33,808 nt of DNA, from assembly GCA_022769565.1 (NCBI GenBank), contig JALEJQ010000095.1, positions 1-33,808 on the forward strand, written 5' to 3'. The stretch is from Oscillospiraceae bacterium (GTDB lineage Bacteria > Bacillota > Clostridia > Oscillospirales > Ruminococcaceae). Made by a program: the position numbers and the translations under genes. Below the pieces are notes generated by a model. The model worked only from the letters and a program-made list of their open reading frames with translations. It had not been told where the DNA came from and searched no databases. Positions 1-7,117 of this stretch are shown piece after piece; the first letter of the stretch is position 1, and each line of letters starts with the position of its first letter.

Positions 1-100
1 GCTGCCCCCTTGACCCCTGCCACCCTTTGAAAAGCGTGGACGTAAACTTTATTCCGCTTCGCGGTGGGGGCAACCTTTGGAATAACGCCCCTTTTATAGC
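1..100. repeat. Tail of composite inverted-repeat element (copy E, cut by window start)
   Basis: The first bases repeat an end module of the large composite elements. The stretch around 21-50 (CACCCTTTGAAAAGCGTGG and the following CGTAAACTTT) matches 23021-23050 and, inverted, about 33180-33215. The preceding GACCCCTGCCA phrase matches 10915-10923. A further small hairpin (GGGGC...GCCCC, about 67-91) follows. The stop codon of the glycoside hydrolase gene lies within about 20 bp, so the element sits directly at that gene's 3' end. Confidence 0.75.
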
Positions 101-108
101 TATGAGTA

Positions 109-2091
109 TTATTCACACTTTACAAAAACAGGGATATATTCCAGCGGTGCATCTGCAGTCACCCATGTTCCGCCATTGATTATCTCTCCGCCGGAAAGAG
201 CCTGCCACTTGCCCTCGGGGAGGTAGACCCTGCGGCTGCGCTGACCGTATTCCATAACAGGCGCAACAAGGTAGCGGCTGCCGAACATATACTGGTCGGA
301 AAGCTCCCAAGCCGTTTTATCCTCGGGGAATTCATAGAACATTGTACGCATAAGCGGTGCGCCCGTTCTGCTTGATTCCTCAACAAGACCGTGGATATAA
401 GGAATGAGTTTTTCACGGACGCCAAGCTGGTCACGCATTACCTTGAAGTGTTCATCGCCGTAGCTCCAAAGCTCGTTGGGCTGACCTGTTTTAAGGTACC
501 CGCCGCCGAAATCACGGTCGTCAAGGGGCGGAATATCGTAAGGACCTCTGTCGCCGTGCATACGGAGGAAGGGCGTGAACACCGCAAATTCATACCAGCG
601 CAGCAGCAGCTCACGGAACTCGGGGTCTGCAACATCGTCTGTCATAAAGCCGCCTATATCCGTTGTCCAGAGAGGTATGCCTGCAAGACCCATGTTAAGA
701 CCTGCGGAAAGCTGGTCACGGAACGCTTCAAAGGTGCTGGGAACATCTCCAGACCATACAAGTGTGCCATACCTCTGAGAGCCTGCCCATGCGCTTCTGA
801 TAAGGCTTACAAAGCCGCTCTTTCCCTCTGCGGTCATTCCCTCATAGAAGGCCTTTGCATAATTCTTGGGGTACTCGTTTCCCACCTTTAATGCAGGACC
901 GTTATAGAAGCGGAAGTTCTCATAGTCATACACCGCATAATCCGGCTCTGCGTTATCAAGCCAGAAGAAATCTATGCCAAGGTCTGCGTAATTCTTTTTG
1001 CACTTCTCCCAAAGATACTCTCTTGCTTCGGGGTTGAACATATCAATGGTAAGGCAGTCGCCCTGATAATCATAGGTCTGGGCTGCACCGCGTTCCGTGC
1101 GTTCAAGAAGTCCCTTGTCGTTAAGCTCCCAGAAATTCTCGCACTTCTTATCAACGCTTGGCCATACGGACACCATTACCTTTATTCCCATTGAGTGAAG
1201 CTCGTCCGTCATTGCCTTTACATCGGGCCAGTATTTCTCGTCAAAGCACCAGGAGCCCTGATAAGGCCAGTGGAAGAAGTCGATAACGATAGCACTGAGC
1301 TGTATTCCAAGCTCGTGATATTTTCTTGCCACCGTCAGCACCTCGTCCTGTGTGCGGTAACGAAGCTTGCACTGCCAAAGACCAAGGAGTTCCTCGGAAA
1401 CAACGGGAGTTCTGCCCGTCTGTTCGGTGAAATTTTCAATAATTTTCGCAGGAGTTTCCTCCGTTGTTATCCAGTAATCCACTTCCTCGCAGTCACGGGA
1501 GTGCCACTCGGTCATATTTTTGCCGAAGGTGACCTGTCCCACAGAGGGGTTATTCCAGAAAAAGCCGTAACCCGATGAAGAAACAACAAAGGGTATGGTT
1601 ATCTGCGAATTTCTCTGTGCAAGCTCAAGGGTACAGCCTTTAAGGTCAAGGTAAGGCTGCTGATACTGTCCCATTCCGAACAGCTTTTCGCCGTCACAGC
1701 TTTCAAAGCGGACGGTCATCTTCCAGTCGTTTCCTGCAAGACCCTTCATTTCTCTGCCGACGATCTTAAGGCAGCGGCTTTCCTTGCTTATGGTTCCGCC
1801 GTAGCTGCGGTAGTATTCACGAAGTATCAGCTTATCCTTGCGGTAAAAGCTGAGTACGCCCGCAAAATTTACCTCCGCACGGATGTCACCGTTGCTTATA
1901 TCGGCTTTATCGCCTGCAATATGTATCACCGAAGCGCCCCCTGCGGTATCACTGAGTGCGTGAAGCTCGCCGGAAAAGCCGGGATTCTGAGTTGCACGGA
2001 CACGCAGCGAATTTTTGCCCCAAGGCTCGATAAGCAGCGTTTCGCAGCCGTTTTTTGCAATAAGCTGGCCGTCTTTCCGAATGAATCTCAT
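109..2091 (-). CDS. Glycoside hydrolase family 31 (alpha-xylosidase/alpha-glucosidase type)
   Basis: A retaining alpha-glycosidase of 660 residues with the GH31 layout: an N-terminal beta-sandwich (about 1-215), a TIM barrel (about 225-560) and C-terminal beta domains. The nucleophile motif WLDNAEPD places Asp379, and WSGDVPSTFEAF places the acid/base Asp449, 70 residues later, as expected for the family. No signal peptide is visible, so it probably acts in the cytoplasm on imported oligosaccharides such as xyloglucan- or starch-derived ones. The exact substrate cannot be read from sequence. I chose the ATG at 2091 because AGAGGAG lies 7-8 bp upstream; an in-frame ATG at 2115 would place that site inside the gene. 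It diverges from an AraC-family gene that probably controls it. Its stop codon abuts a composite repeat. Confidence 0.9.
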   Translation of the reverse strand: MRFIRKDGQLIAKNGCETLLIEPWGKNSLRVRATQNPGFSGELHALSDTAGGASVIHIAGDKADISNGDIRAEVNFAGVLSFYRKDKLILREYYRSYGGTISKESRCLKIVGREMKGLAGNDWKMTVRFESCDGEKLFGMGQYQQPYLDLKGCTLELAQRNSQITIPFVVSSSGYGFFWNNPSVGQVTFGKNMTEWHSRDCEEVDYWITTEETPAKIIENFTEQTGRTPVVSEELLGLWQCKLRYRTQDEVLTVARKYHELGIQLSAIVIDFFHWPYQGSWCFDEKYWPDVKAMTDELHSMGIKVMVSVWPSVDKKCENFWELNDKGLLERTERGAAQTYDYQGDCLTIDMFNPEAREYLWEKCKKNYADLGIDFFWLDNAEPDYAVYDYENFRFYNGPALKVGNEYPKNYAKAFYEGMTAEGKSGFVSLIRSAWAGSQRYGTLVWSGDVPSTFEAFRDQLSAGLNMGLAGIPLWTTDIGGFMTDDVADPEFRELLLRWYEFAVFTPFLRMHGDRGPYDIPPLDDRDFGGGYLKTGQPNELWSYGDEHFKVMRDQLGVREKLIPYIHGLVEESSRTGAPLMRTMFYEFPEDKTAWELSDQYMFGSRYLVAPVMEYGQRSRRVYLPEGKWQALSGGEIINGGTWVTADAPLEYIPVFVKCE

Positions 2092-2127
2092 AATAAAACT
2101 CCTCTCTGTTATCACATGGTTTCGTTC

Positions 2128-2156
2128 TTGACATTTCTGCCCTTGTTAATTATAAT
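2128..2156 (+). promoter_or_regulatory. Sigma-A promoter of the AraC-type regulator
   Basis: TTGACA (2128-2133), a 17 bp spacer and TATAAT (2151-2156): both hexamers match consensus. It points toward the regulator, giving a leader of roughly 70 nt. The shared intergenic region must also hold the glycoside hydrolase promoter, for which I see no equally clear pair. Confidence 0.85.
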
Positions 2157-2233
2157 GATAACAGCGGCACAGTTATAATTCTATCAATATACTGGCTGAA
2201 ATTATAACAATAACGCCAAAAGGAGGCTTTCTC

Positions 2234-3166
2234 ATGGAAACAACGCAGCAGCCTGCCGCAGAAACAAAGGAGCTTCGTGAATCGACGGCGCACGGAACGC
2301 CTGAGTTCCCCATGCAGGCATATGTCAACCATTTCAGGTGGTGTCCCGAGCATCTTATCGGCTGGCATTGGCACCCGGAGGTGGAACTGTCGGTGGTGCT
2401 GTCGGGCGAAGTGGAGATATTCATAAACAACACCGTCTATAAGCTGACTGCCGGAGAAGGCTTTTTCATAAACACAAACGCAATGCACATGCAGGCGGCT
2501 GTTCCTGTTGGCGATGAATACCCCGTGCTGGCAACTATATGCTTCCTTCCCGATTTTATCGGCGACTGCGGCGGAGACCTTATTTTCCGCAGATACATCC
2601 TGCCCATAACAAGTGACAAGACCCTGCGCTGCATGAAGCTTTCCCCGGGAAATGAATGGCAAAGCGGAATTATCGGGGCGGTGAAAAGGGTCTGCGAGCT
2701 TTCCGCAGAGCAGCACTTTGGTTATGAGCTCAGGTGCCGTGACCTTATCGGGGAAATGTGGTGCAGCCTTGCGGAAAACATCGGCGAAGCGCCCTCTGCG
2801 CCCGTAGACCGCAGGACTATTACAAATGAAAAGCGTCTGAAGAAAATGCTGTCCTATATTTACGAAAACTATCAGAACGAAACAGCGGTGGAGGACATTG
2901 CCCGTGCTGCGAACATCAGCAAAAGCGAGTGCTTTCGCTGCTTCCGAACGATGATAGGGAAAAAGCCTGTGGCGTTTCTCAACGAATACCGTCTTAAAAA
3001 GGCGCTGGAGCTGCTGTCGGCAACGGATATGCAGATAACGGAGGTTTGTCTTGCCTGCGGCTTCGGGCATATAAGCTATTTCGGCAAGCTGTTCCGTGAG
3101 GCTTACGGAATGAGCCCCAGAGAGTACAGGAACCAAGGCTTCGGAAAAGCGCCCGAAACGTCCTGA
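2234..3166 (+). CDS. AraC-family transcriptional regulator with cupin sensor domain
   Basis: A DNA-binding regulator of 310 residues. The N-terminal half (about 25-140; GWHWHPEVELSVVLSGEVEI and then GEGFFINTNAMH) is a cupin-type ligand domain. The C-terminal 100 residues carry the two AraC helix-turn-helix units: VEDIARAANISKSECFRCF, then ITEVCLACGFGHISYFGKLF with the usual GMSPREYR end. The start is the ATG at 2234, preceded by AAGGAGG (about 2219-2225). It diverges from the GH31 gene; by analogy with such pairs it probably activates that gene in response to a sugar, which is inference. No sensor kinase or transporter gene lies alongside, so the sugar signal is unknown. Confidence 0.9.
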   Translation: METTQQPAAETKELRESTAHGTPEFPMQAYVNHFRWCPEHLIGWHWHPEVELSVVLSGEVEIFINNTVYKLTAGEGFFINTNAMHMQAAVPVGDEYPVLATICFLPDFIGDCGGDLIFRRYILPITSDKTLRCMKLSPGNEWQSGIIGAVKRVCELSAEQHFGYELRCRDLIGEMWCSLAENIGEAPSAPVDRRTITNEKRLKKMLSYIYENYQNETAVEDIARAANISKSECFRCFRTMIGKKPVAFLNEYRLKKALELLSATDMQITEVCLACGFGHISYFGKLFREAYGMSPREYRNQGFGKAPETS

Positions 3167-3224
3167 CTTATGAAATGAGAAGCATTGTTTCGCCGTTTTT
3201 CATCACATTTTCAGCAGCGGATCT

Positions 3225-3309
3225 TTATTGAGCAGCGTCCGGCAGCGAATTTGCTTTTTCGCAAACGTTGTATATCTCATCGTATTTCTGCTCTATATTG
3301 CCGTGCAGA
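3225..3309 (-). pseudogene. Possible coding remnant in the gap after the AraC gene
   Basis: The minus strand here reads an open, amphipathic C-terminal-like stretch, HGNIEQKYDEIYNVCEKAN and a few more residues, ending in TAA at 3225, with a stop 26-28 codons upstream and no start. It looks like the 3' end of a lost gene rather than random sequence. I do not recognise the family, and chance is not excluded. Confidence 0.25.
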
Positions 3310-3352
3310 TGCGCATTTAATCAGCGATTCTTTAATTTGAAACACAAAGAGT

Positions 3353-3387
3353 GAAGAGTGGAGTTGTATACATCGACTCCACTCTTC
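3353..3387. repeat. Perfect 12 bp inverted repeat (GAAGAGTGGAGT family)
   Basis: GAAGAGTGGAGT (3353-3364) and its exact complement ACTCCACTCTTC (3376-3387) flank an 11 nt loop, just past the end of the arsenate reductase gene. The sequence belongs to a GTGGAGTG-rich family also seen at 7120-7180, 7262-7305 and 23070-23125. There is no T-run on either side, so it is not a clear intrinsic terminator, although it could protect mRNA 3' ends. Confidence 0.6.
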
Positions 3388-3391
3388 ATAT

Positions 3392-3784
3392 TTATGTATC
3401 AAACCTGTTTTTCAGCTTTAAAATGTTATCCTCTATTTTGCCTATGACCCGTATAAAGGCTTCATCGCTTTCTCCCGTAGGGTCGGGCAGTTCCCAGTTG
3501 TCGTCAAACTCTCTGCCGATATACGGACAGCCAACATCGCACCCCATTGATATTGCAATATCGGGTGCAGGTATTTTGTCAAAGGTCTTGCTGTACTGGG
3601 ATTTCTCCATATCAATGCCGTACAGCTTTTTCATCAGACGTACAGCATCCCCGTTTATCTGCGGCTTTGTTTCCGTGCCTGCCGAATAGCTTTCAAAAAC
3701 GTCTGCGGCAAGATGTTTCCCCAGAGCCTCCGCTATCTGGCTTCGGCAGGAATTGTGTACGCATATAAAAGCGACTTTTTTCAA
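3392..3784 (-). CDS. arsC: Arsenate reductase, low-molecular-weight phosphatase type
   Basis: A cytoplasmic 130-residue protein of the LMW-PTP-like arsenate reductase family, which reduces arsenate to arsenite using a thiol cascade. The P-loop CVHNSCR gives catalytic Cys8, with Cys13 and Arg14 inside the C-X5-R signature. Two further cysteines, Cys82 and Cys86 (GCDVGCPY), are placed for the disulfide relay, and Asp101 in LPDP fits the acid position. The relay cysteines are 4 residues apart rather than the 7 of the Staphylococcus enzyme. The start is TTG at 3784: GGAGGTG, inside the last codons of the upstream gene, lies 7 bp before it, and the two genes are separated by 1 bp. The thioredoxin-like protein encoded just upstream is a plausible electron donor. 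Confidence 0.85.
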   Translation of the reverse strand: MKKVAFICVHNSCRSQIAEALGKHLAADVFESYSAGTETKPQINGDAVRLMKKLYGIDMEKSQYSKTFDKIPAPDIAISMGCDVGCPYIGREFDDNWELPDPTGESDEAFIRVIGKIEDNILKLKNRFDT

Positions 3785-3785
3785 G

Positions 3786-4097
3786 TCATTTCACCTCCAT
3801 CAGCAGCTTCCCTACCTCCGAAGGCTTCAGCACTCTCCCCTGTGACACCACCTTTTCGTTGACAACGATAACGGGCATACTCATAACGCCGTACTCCGCA
3901 ATTTTTGCCATATCGGTGATGTATTCCGCTTCCACGGGTATGCTCATGACTTCCAGAGCCTTTTTCACGTTTTCAAGCTGCCTGTGACAATTTTTGCAGC
4001 CTGCCCCAAGAACTTTAACGCTTTTTATTTTTGCGATAAGTGCCTTGTCAACGGGGCGCTTTTCTTCCGTCTTCTTCATAAAATCAAATAATGCCAT
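3786..4097 (-). CDS. Small thioredoxin-like redox protein (TM0996/MTH895 type)
   Basis: A 103-residue thioredoxin-fold protein. The active site is Cys34-Lys-Asn-Cys37 (GAGCKNCHRQ) with the expected cis-proline at Pro75 (MSMPVIVVN). It carries a charged N-terminal extension of about 25 residues before the fold. Proteins of this type are often encoded next to YraQ/ArsP-like permeases. Here it sits between such a permease (11 bp upstream) and an arsenate reductase (1 bp downstream), so it could recharge the reductase or hand a metal(loid) to the permease; this role is inferred. The ATG at 4097 follows AGGAGGAG at good spacing. Confidence 0.85.
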   Translation of the reverse strand: MALFDFMKKTEEKRPVDKALIAKIKSVKVLGAGCKNCHRQLENVKKALEVMSIPVEAEYITDMAKIAEYGVMSMPVIVVNEKVVSQGRVLKPSEVGKLLMEVK

Positions 4098-4108
4098 AAT
4101 AACTCCTC

Positions 4109-5122
4109 CTACATAATATAACCTTGTATAACGTTAAAGAAATATCCCACAATTATTATCCCCACCGTGCATATGGCAATAAAAATGCCCAGCAGTTTAG
4201 GCTTTACCGCCTTCCGCAGCATTATCATCGACGGCAGAGAAAGTGTAGTAACCGCCATCATAAAGGACAGCACCACACCCAGCAGCGCACCCTTTGCAAG
4301 CAGCGCTTCGGCAATGGGTATCGTGCCGAAAATGTCCGCATACATGGGAACGCCTGCAATTACTGCAATAACAACGCCGAGGGGGTTATTGCTGCCGAGG
4401 ATATTTACGATAAATTCTTCGGGGATCCAGTTGTGTATAACTGCGCCGACGGCAACGCCTATAAGAACGTAAGGGAAAACCTTTTTCGCCGTACCGCAGA
4501 CCTGCTCAAAGGCATATTTTGCACGGTCTTTGAAGTGAAGCTGCTCCTGCGGAACGTCGATCGCCTTGGTGTTTCTGATAAACTCCTCAACCTGCTCTTC
4601 AAGGTGCAGCTTTTCAATAAGCGTACCCCCTGCAACGGCAATGACAAGCCCCACGATAACATAAACAACGGCGACCTTCCAGCCGAAAATGCTCATGAGC
4701 AGCACAAGTGAACCCAGGTCAACCATGGGGGAGGAAATAAGGAAGGAAAACGTTACTCCGAGGGGCAGACCTGCGCTTGTGAAACCCATAAAAAGGGGTA
4801 TTGACGAGCAGGAGCAGAAGGGCGTTACCGTTCCGAGGAGAGCGGCGATGATGTTTGCCGCGATGCCGTGAAAACGCCCCAGTATTTTCTTTGTGCGTTC
4901 CGGCGGAAAATAGCTTTGTATATACGAAATGACAAAAATCAGCACGCACAGCAGCACCATTATCTTTATCATATCATAAATAAAGAAGCTGACGCTGCCG
5001 CCTATTTTCCCATCCGTGTCAAGACCGAGAGCATTCAGTGCCGTAACAATGAGCCTTTTCAGCCACGCCATACCAAGTATCTCATTCTGGAAAAGGTCCC
5101 ATACGGCTTTTATTGCTTCCAT
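4109..5122 (-). CDS. Permease of the ArsP/YraQ family (probable arsenical or metal efflux)
   Basis: A 337-residue integral membrane protein with about eight to ten hydrophobic segments in two halves. The first half carries TPFCSCSSIPLF with Cys103 and Cys105; the second carries the matching GVPMYADIFGTIPIAEALL loop. Together these are characteristic of the permease family that includes ArsP, which exports trivalent organoarsenicals, and YraQ-like metal permeases. A cytoplasmic linker (about 175-210) joins the halves. The start at 5122 follows GGAG. It is transcribed with the thioredoxin-like gene and arsC, and lies 145 bp downstream of arsR with a possible operator in the gap. The arsenic link comes from context, since other soft-metal substrates are known for relatives. 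Confidence 0.8.
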   Translation of the reverse strand: MEAIKAVWDLFQNEILGMAWLKRLIVTALNALGLDTDGKIGGSVSFFIYDMIKIMVLLCVLIFVISYIQSYFPPERTKKILGRFHGIAANIIAALLGTVTPFCSCSSIPLFMGFTSAGLPLGVTFSFLISSPMVDLGSLVLLMSIFGWKVAVVYVIVGLVIAVAGGTLIEKLHLEEQVEEFIRNTKAIDVPQEQLHFKDRAKYAFEQVCGTAKKVFPYVLIGVAVGAVIHNWIPEEFIVNILGSNNPLGVVIAVIAGVPMYADIFGTIPIAEALLAKGALLGVVLSFMMAVTTLSLPSMIMLRKAVKPKLLGIFIAICTVGIIIVGYFFNVIQGYIM

Positions 5123-5147
5123 AAATTCATCTCCTTCATATCTAAAA

Positions 5148-5163
5148 ATTGAAATACATCAAT
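5148..5163. promoter_or_regulatory. Candidate ArsR operator ahead of the permease gene
   Basis: ATTGA-N6-TCAAT is an exact inverted repeat in the 145 bp gap between arsR and the permease, about 25 bp before the permease start. Its right side, TCAATGT, recurs on the opposite strand in the site near the promoter of the arsR-containing operon. Assignment to ArsR is inference from position and symmetry. Confidence 0.45.
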
Positions 5164-5267
5164 GTTTTGTGTGTAACGTAAACGTATATGGTATAACGGG
5201 CGGCTATTATCTGCCCGCAAATTATACGTTCAGAAGCCCCGTTATTTATATTTTTTCACAGCAGGAT

Positions 5268-5558
5268 TTATTTTTCTTCCGTCACATTTGTAAGGGCAAT
5301 GAAACATTGTTCCGCATACTTAACGCCCTCGGGGGAAATGGAATAGTGGGTCCACTTGCCCTCTTTGCGCCACGTAACAATGCCGCTGTCGCAGAGAATT
5401 TTCATATGGTGGGAAAGGGTGGGCTGAGTGATGTTCATTTCTTCAAGGAGCATACAGGCGCACTTTTCTCCGCTCTGCAAAAGCTGCAATATCCTTATGC
5501 GGTTCTCATCGCAGAAGGCTTTGAAGATAACGGCGGTCTTTTTTGCGTCAAGTTTCAT
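5268..5558 (-). CDS. arsR: ArsR-family metal(loid)-responsive repressor
   Basis: A 96-residue winged-helix repressor of the ArsR/SmtB family. Residues 31-38 (EKCACMLL) supply the Cys33-X-Cys35 pair corresponding to the arsenite-binding ELCVC motif of classical ArsR. The recognition helix region is TQPTLSHHMKIL (about 44-55), followed by the wing WRKEGKWTHYSI. Binding of As(III) or Sb(III) should release DNA. The ATG at 5558 shares a base with the TAA of the upstream oxidoreductase (TAATG), indicating translational coupling, so repressor and oxidoreductase form one operon from the promoter at 6194-6222. The arsenic permease and reductase genes follow after a 145 bp gap. Confidence 0.88.
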   Translation of the reverse strand: MKLDAKKTAVIFKAFCDENRIRILQLLQSGEKCACMLLEEMNITQPTLSHHMKILCDSGIVTWRKEGKWTHYSISPEGVKYAEQCFIALTNVTEEK

Positions 5559-6160
5559 TACTCTTCCCCTTTCATAGTCAAGCCGATATTATATGCCTGT
5601 TCGGTGAAACGCTCTGCACGTTCCGCACGGTTTTTATCGTTGCCGTAACCTCTTGTCATTTCGTCAAATATCACCATTTCCGCCGATCTTGCACGGTCAT
5701 GTATGCGGTCGCCTATCATAACGGTTTTCATCGCTTTTATCTGTTCAAGGCGAACGGTGTCTTTCATACTTCCGCCCATTGTAACAAGGAACAGCGCCTT
5801 GTCAAGCTGTTTCATAGAAGCGCTGCCGTAAGCAAAGCCGTAAGTCCATACACGCTGAAACCAACCCGTCAGAAGCGCCGGACATTCCGTCCAGAAAACA
5901 GGATAGATAAACGCTATTGCATCGGCATTGTTTATCTTGCGCTGTTCTTCAATAATATCGGACGGCACAGGCATATCATCTCTGTAAAACGCTTCCCGTC
6001 TGTATTCCGCTTCGGAAAATACGGGGTCAAACTTCATTGCATACAAATCGGAAACCTCAAAGCTGTGTCCGGCATCTCTCAGCCCTTTAAGAAATGCGCT
6101 GCACACTTCGGCTGTAAAGCTGTCACCGCAGGGGTGGCAATATACAACAAAAACTTTCAT
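5558..6160 (-). CDS. NAD(P)H-dependent flavodoxin-fold oxidoreductase
   Basis: A 200-residue protein of the Flavodoxin_2/NQO-like family, expected to bind FMN or FAD and transfer hydride from NAD(P)H to quinone-like or other small substrates. The N-terminal VYCHPCGDSFTAEV is the flavin-phosphate loop; IAFIYPVFWTECPALLTGWF (about 103-122) is the family's typical YPVxW...P stretch, and VTMGGSMKD follows. It lacks the features I would expect of ArsH, so it is not an ArsH call. It is first gene of the operon with arsR, directly behind a consensus promoter, so its expression is probably metal(loid)-controlled. Its substrate is unknown. Confidence 0.8.
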   Translation of the reverse strand: MKVFVVYCHPCGDSFTAEVCSAFLKGLRDAGHSFEVSDLYAMKFDPVFSEAEYRREAFYRDDMPVPSDIIEEQRKINNADAIAFIYPVFWTECPALLTGWFQRVWTYGFAYGSASMKQLDKALFLVTMGGSMKDTVRLEQIKAMKTVMIGDRIHDRARSAEMVIFDEMTRGYGNDKNRAERAERFTEQAYNIGLTMKGEE

Positions 6161-6171
6161 CCACTCACCTC

Positions 6172-6185
6172 ACATTGATATTCAT
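6172..6185. promoter_or_regulatory. Candidate operator at the start of the oxidoreductase-arsR operon
   Basis: ACATTGATATTCAT lies just downstream of the -10 element, near the expected transcription start. Read on the minus strand it gives ATGAATATCAATGT, resembling the site before the permease (TTGAAATACATCAATGT) apart from spacing. The position suits a repressor site and the pairing suggests autoregulation by ArsR. Support is modest. Confidence 0.35.
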
Positions 6186-6193
6186 CTATGCGT

Positions 6194-6222
6194 ATTATAC
6201 ACCACAAATAGAAGAATGTCAA
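6194..6222 (-). promoter_or_regulatory. Sigma-A promoter of the oxidoreductase-arsR operon
   Basis: On the minus strand TTGACA (6222-6217), a 17 bp spacer and TATAAT (6199-6194). Both boxes match consensus, so the promoter should be strong when not repressed. This agrees with control by the ArsR encoded in the same operon. Confidence 0.88.
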
Positions 6223-6254
6223 TATGTTTCTGAAAAAAACTTTTGTATATTCGG

Positions 6255-6283
6255 TTGTACAGCTGCAGCTTTTATGTTATAAT
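6255..6283 (+). promoter_or_regulatory. Sigma-A promoter upstream of the HEAT remnant and GNAT gene
   Basis: TTGTAC (6255-6260), a 17 bp spacer and TATAAT (6278-6283). It lies 23 bp before the truncated mobile repeat and would now drive the fused remnant ORF and the acetyltransferase gene. Confidence 0.7.
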
Positions 6284-6306
6284 ATAAAAAATCGGGCGGT
6301 ATCTGA

Positions 6307-6377
6307 TACAAATAACCAATAAAACTGTAGACAAAAAATCTTCGCATAATCCATATATGCAAGATTATGCTCGATTT
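6307..6377. mobile_element. Truncated MITE-like element (left about 70 bp)
   Basis: Starting TACAAATAACC, these 71 bases track the first part of the complete 100 bp element at 14276-14375 nearly base for base (shared blocks GTAGACAAAAAATCT and CCATATATGCAAGATT), differing at scattered positions. The right terminal repeat is missing; homology stops where HEAT-repeat coding sequence begins. Confidence 0.8.
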
Positions 6378-6605
6378 GATGAATATCTTTCGCACATTAC
6401 CGATGAAAAGCCGATCTCTGCCCGTCAATGTATCAAATCTCTTGCACAAATAGGAACATCGAAACACAAGTACATTCCTTCTATTCTTGAAGCGCTCGAA
6501 AATGCAGACTTGTCAAAATACAAGGACAGTATGCGTCCGCTTATCGAGAAGGATATTGAAGAAGCAAAAAACACTCTCACAATTTTGAAGTGTGATGAGC
6601 AATAA
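6357..6605 (+). pseudogene. HEAT-repeat protein remnant fused to a mobile-repeat fragment
   Basis: An 82-residue ORF whose residues about 7-82 (FDEYLSHITDEKPISARQ and following, ending near YKDSMRPLIEKDIEEA) look like the C-terminal end of a longer alpha-helical repeat protein that I recall being annotated as SufBD-like in Ruminococcus-type genomes. The N-terminal two-thirds or more is absent. The ATG and the next codons come from the MITE-like fragment at 6307-6377, so the reading frame is a fusion with the repeat. No ribosome binding site is clear before this ATG. It is probably a non-functional relic, although the remaining frame is intact and ends 17 bp before the GNAT start. Confidence 0.6.
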
Positions 6606-6621
6606 AATGGAGGATATGAAA

Positions 6622-7104
6622 ATGAACAAGATATATTCTGCGGTGCAGGAGGATAAACAAGAGATATTAAGCCTTTACAGAACTATGCTTAACGGACCTG
6701 CGGAATGGAACGAATACTACCCAAATGAAGATACCATTGAATTTGATTTGTCCAGAAATGCGCTGTTTGTTATGAAAAACGATGAGGGACAAATTATTGC
6801 GGCAATTTCCATAGACGAGGACGAAGATGTTGACAAGCTCGCCTGCTGGAGCAAAGAGCTTATGCCAAGCGGTGAATTTTCAAGGCTTTGTGTACGAAAG
6901 GATATGCAGCATCAAGGCATAGCTAAGGAAATGATAGGATATGTATTTGAAATCCTGAAAAAACAAGGGAAAAAAGGTGTTCATATCCTGGTCAAAACAG
7001 GACATAAAGCTGCACTTTCATTATACGGCTCGCTGGGATTTCAGTCCGTCGGAGAATGCAGCCTTTTCGGGAAGGATTTTGTTTGCATGGAGATAGACAT
7101 TTGA
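6622..7104 (+). CDS. GNAT-family N-acetyltransferase
   Basis: A 160-residue GCN5-related acetyltransferase that would transfer acetyl from acetyl-CoA to an amine; the substrate is unknown. Motif A is visible as FSRLCVRKDMQHQGIAKEMI, with the pyrophosphate-binding loop Gln96-His-Gln-Gly-Ile-Ala101. A later ALSLYGSLGFQSVGE stretch is the usual Y...GF motif B. I chose the ATG at 6622 because GGAGGA (6609-6614) is 7 bp upstream; the longer frame from a GTG at 6592 would run through that site. It is expressed with the upstream remnant and ends before a bidirectional terminator. Confidence 0.85.
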   Translation: MNKIYSAVQEDKQEILSLYRTMLNGPAEWNEYYPNEDTIEFDLSRNALFVMKNDEGQIIAAISIDEDEDVDKLACWSKELMPSGEFSRLCVRKDMQHQGIAKEMIGYVFEILKKQGKKGVHILVKTGHKAALSLYGSLGFQSVGECSLFGKDFVCMEIDI

Positions 7105-7117
7105 ATAAGTTTGAAGT

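Noticed and set aside
391-891. Plus-strand frame of 166 codons opposite the GH31 gene
   Set aside because: It is the complement of a clear glycoside hydrolase coding sequence, without a ribosome binding site or recognisable family.
2639-2654. TTTCCCCGGGAAAT, close to the Bacillus Noc-binding site
   Set aside because: It is 12 of 14 by eye, lies inside AraC coding sequence and is the only one noticed; chance similarity is likely.
2150-3136. Minus-strand frame opposite the AraC-type gene
   Set aside because: A shadow frame with no family features; the plus-strand AraC protein has clear domains, promoter and ribosome binding site.
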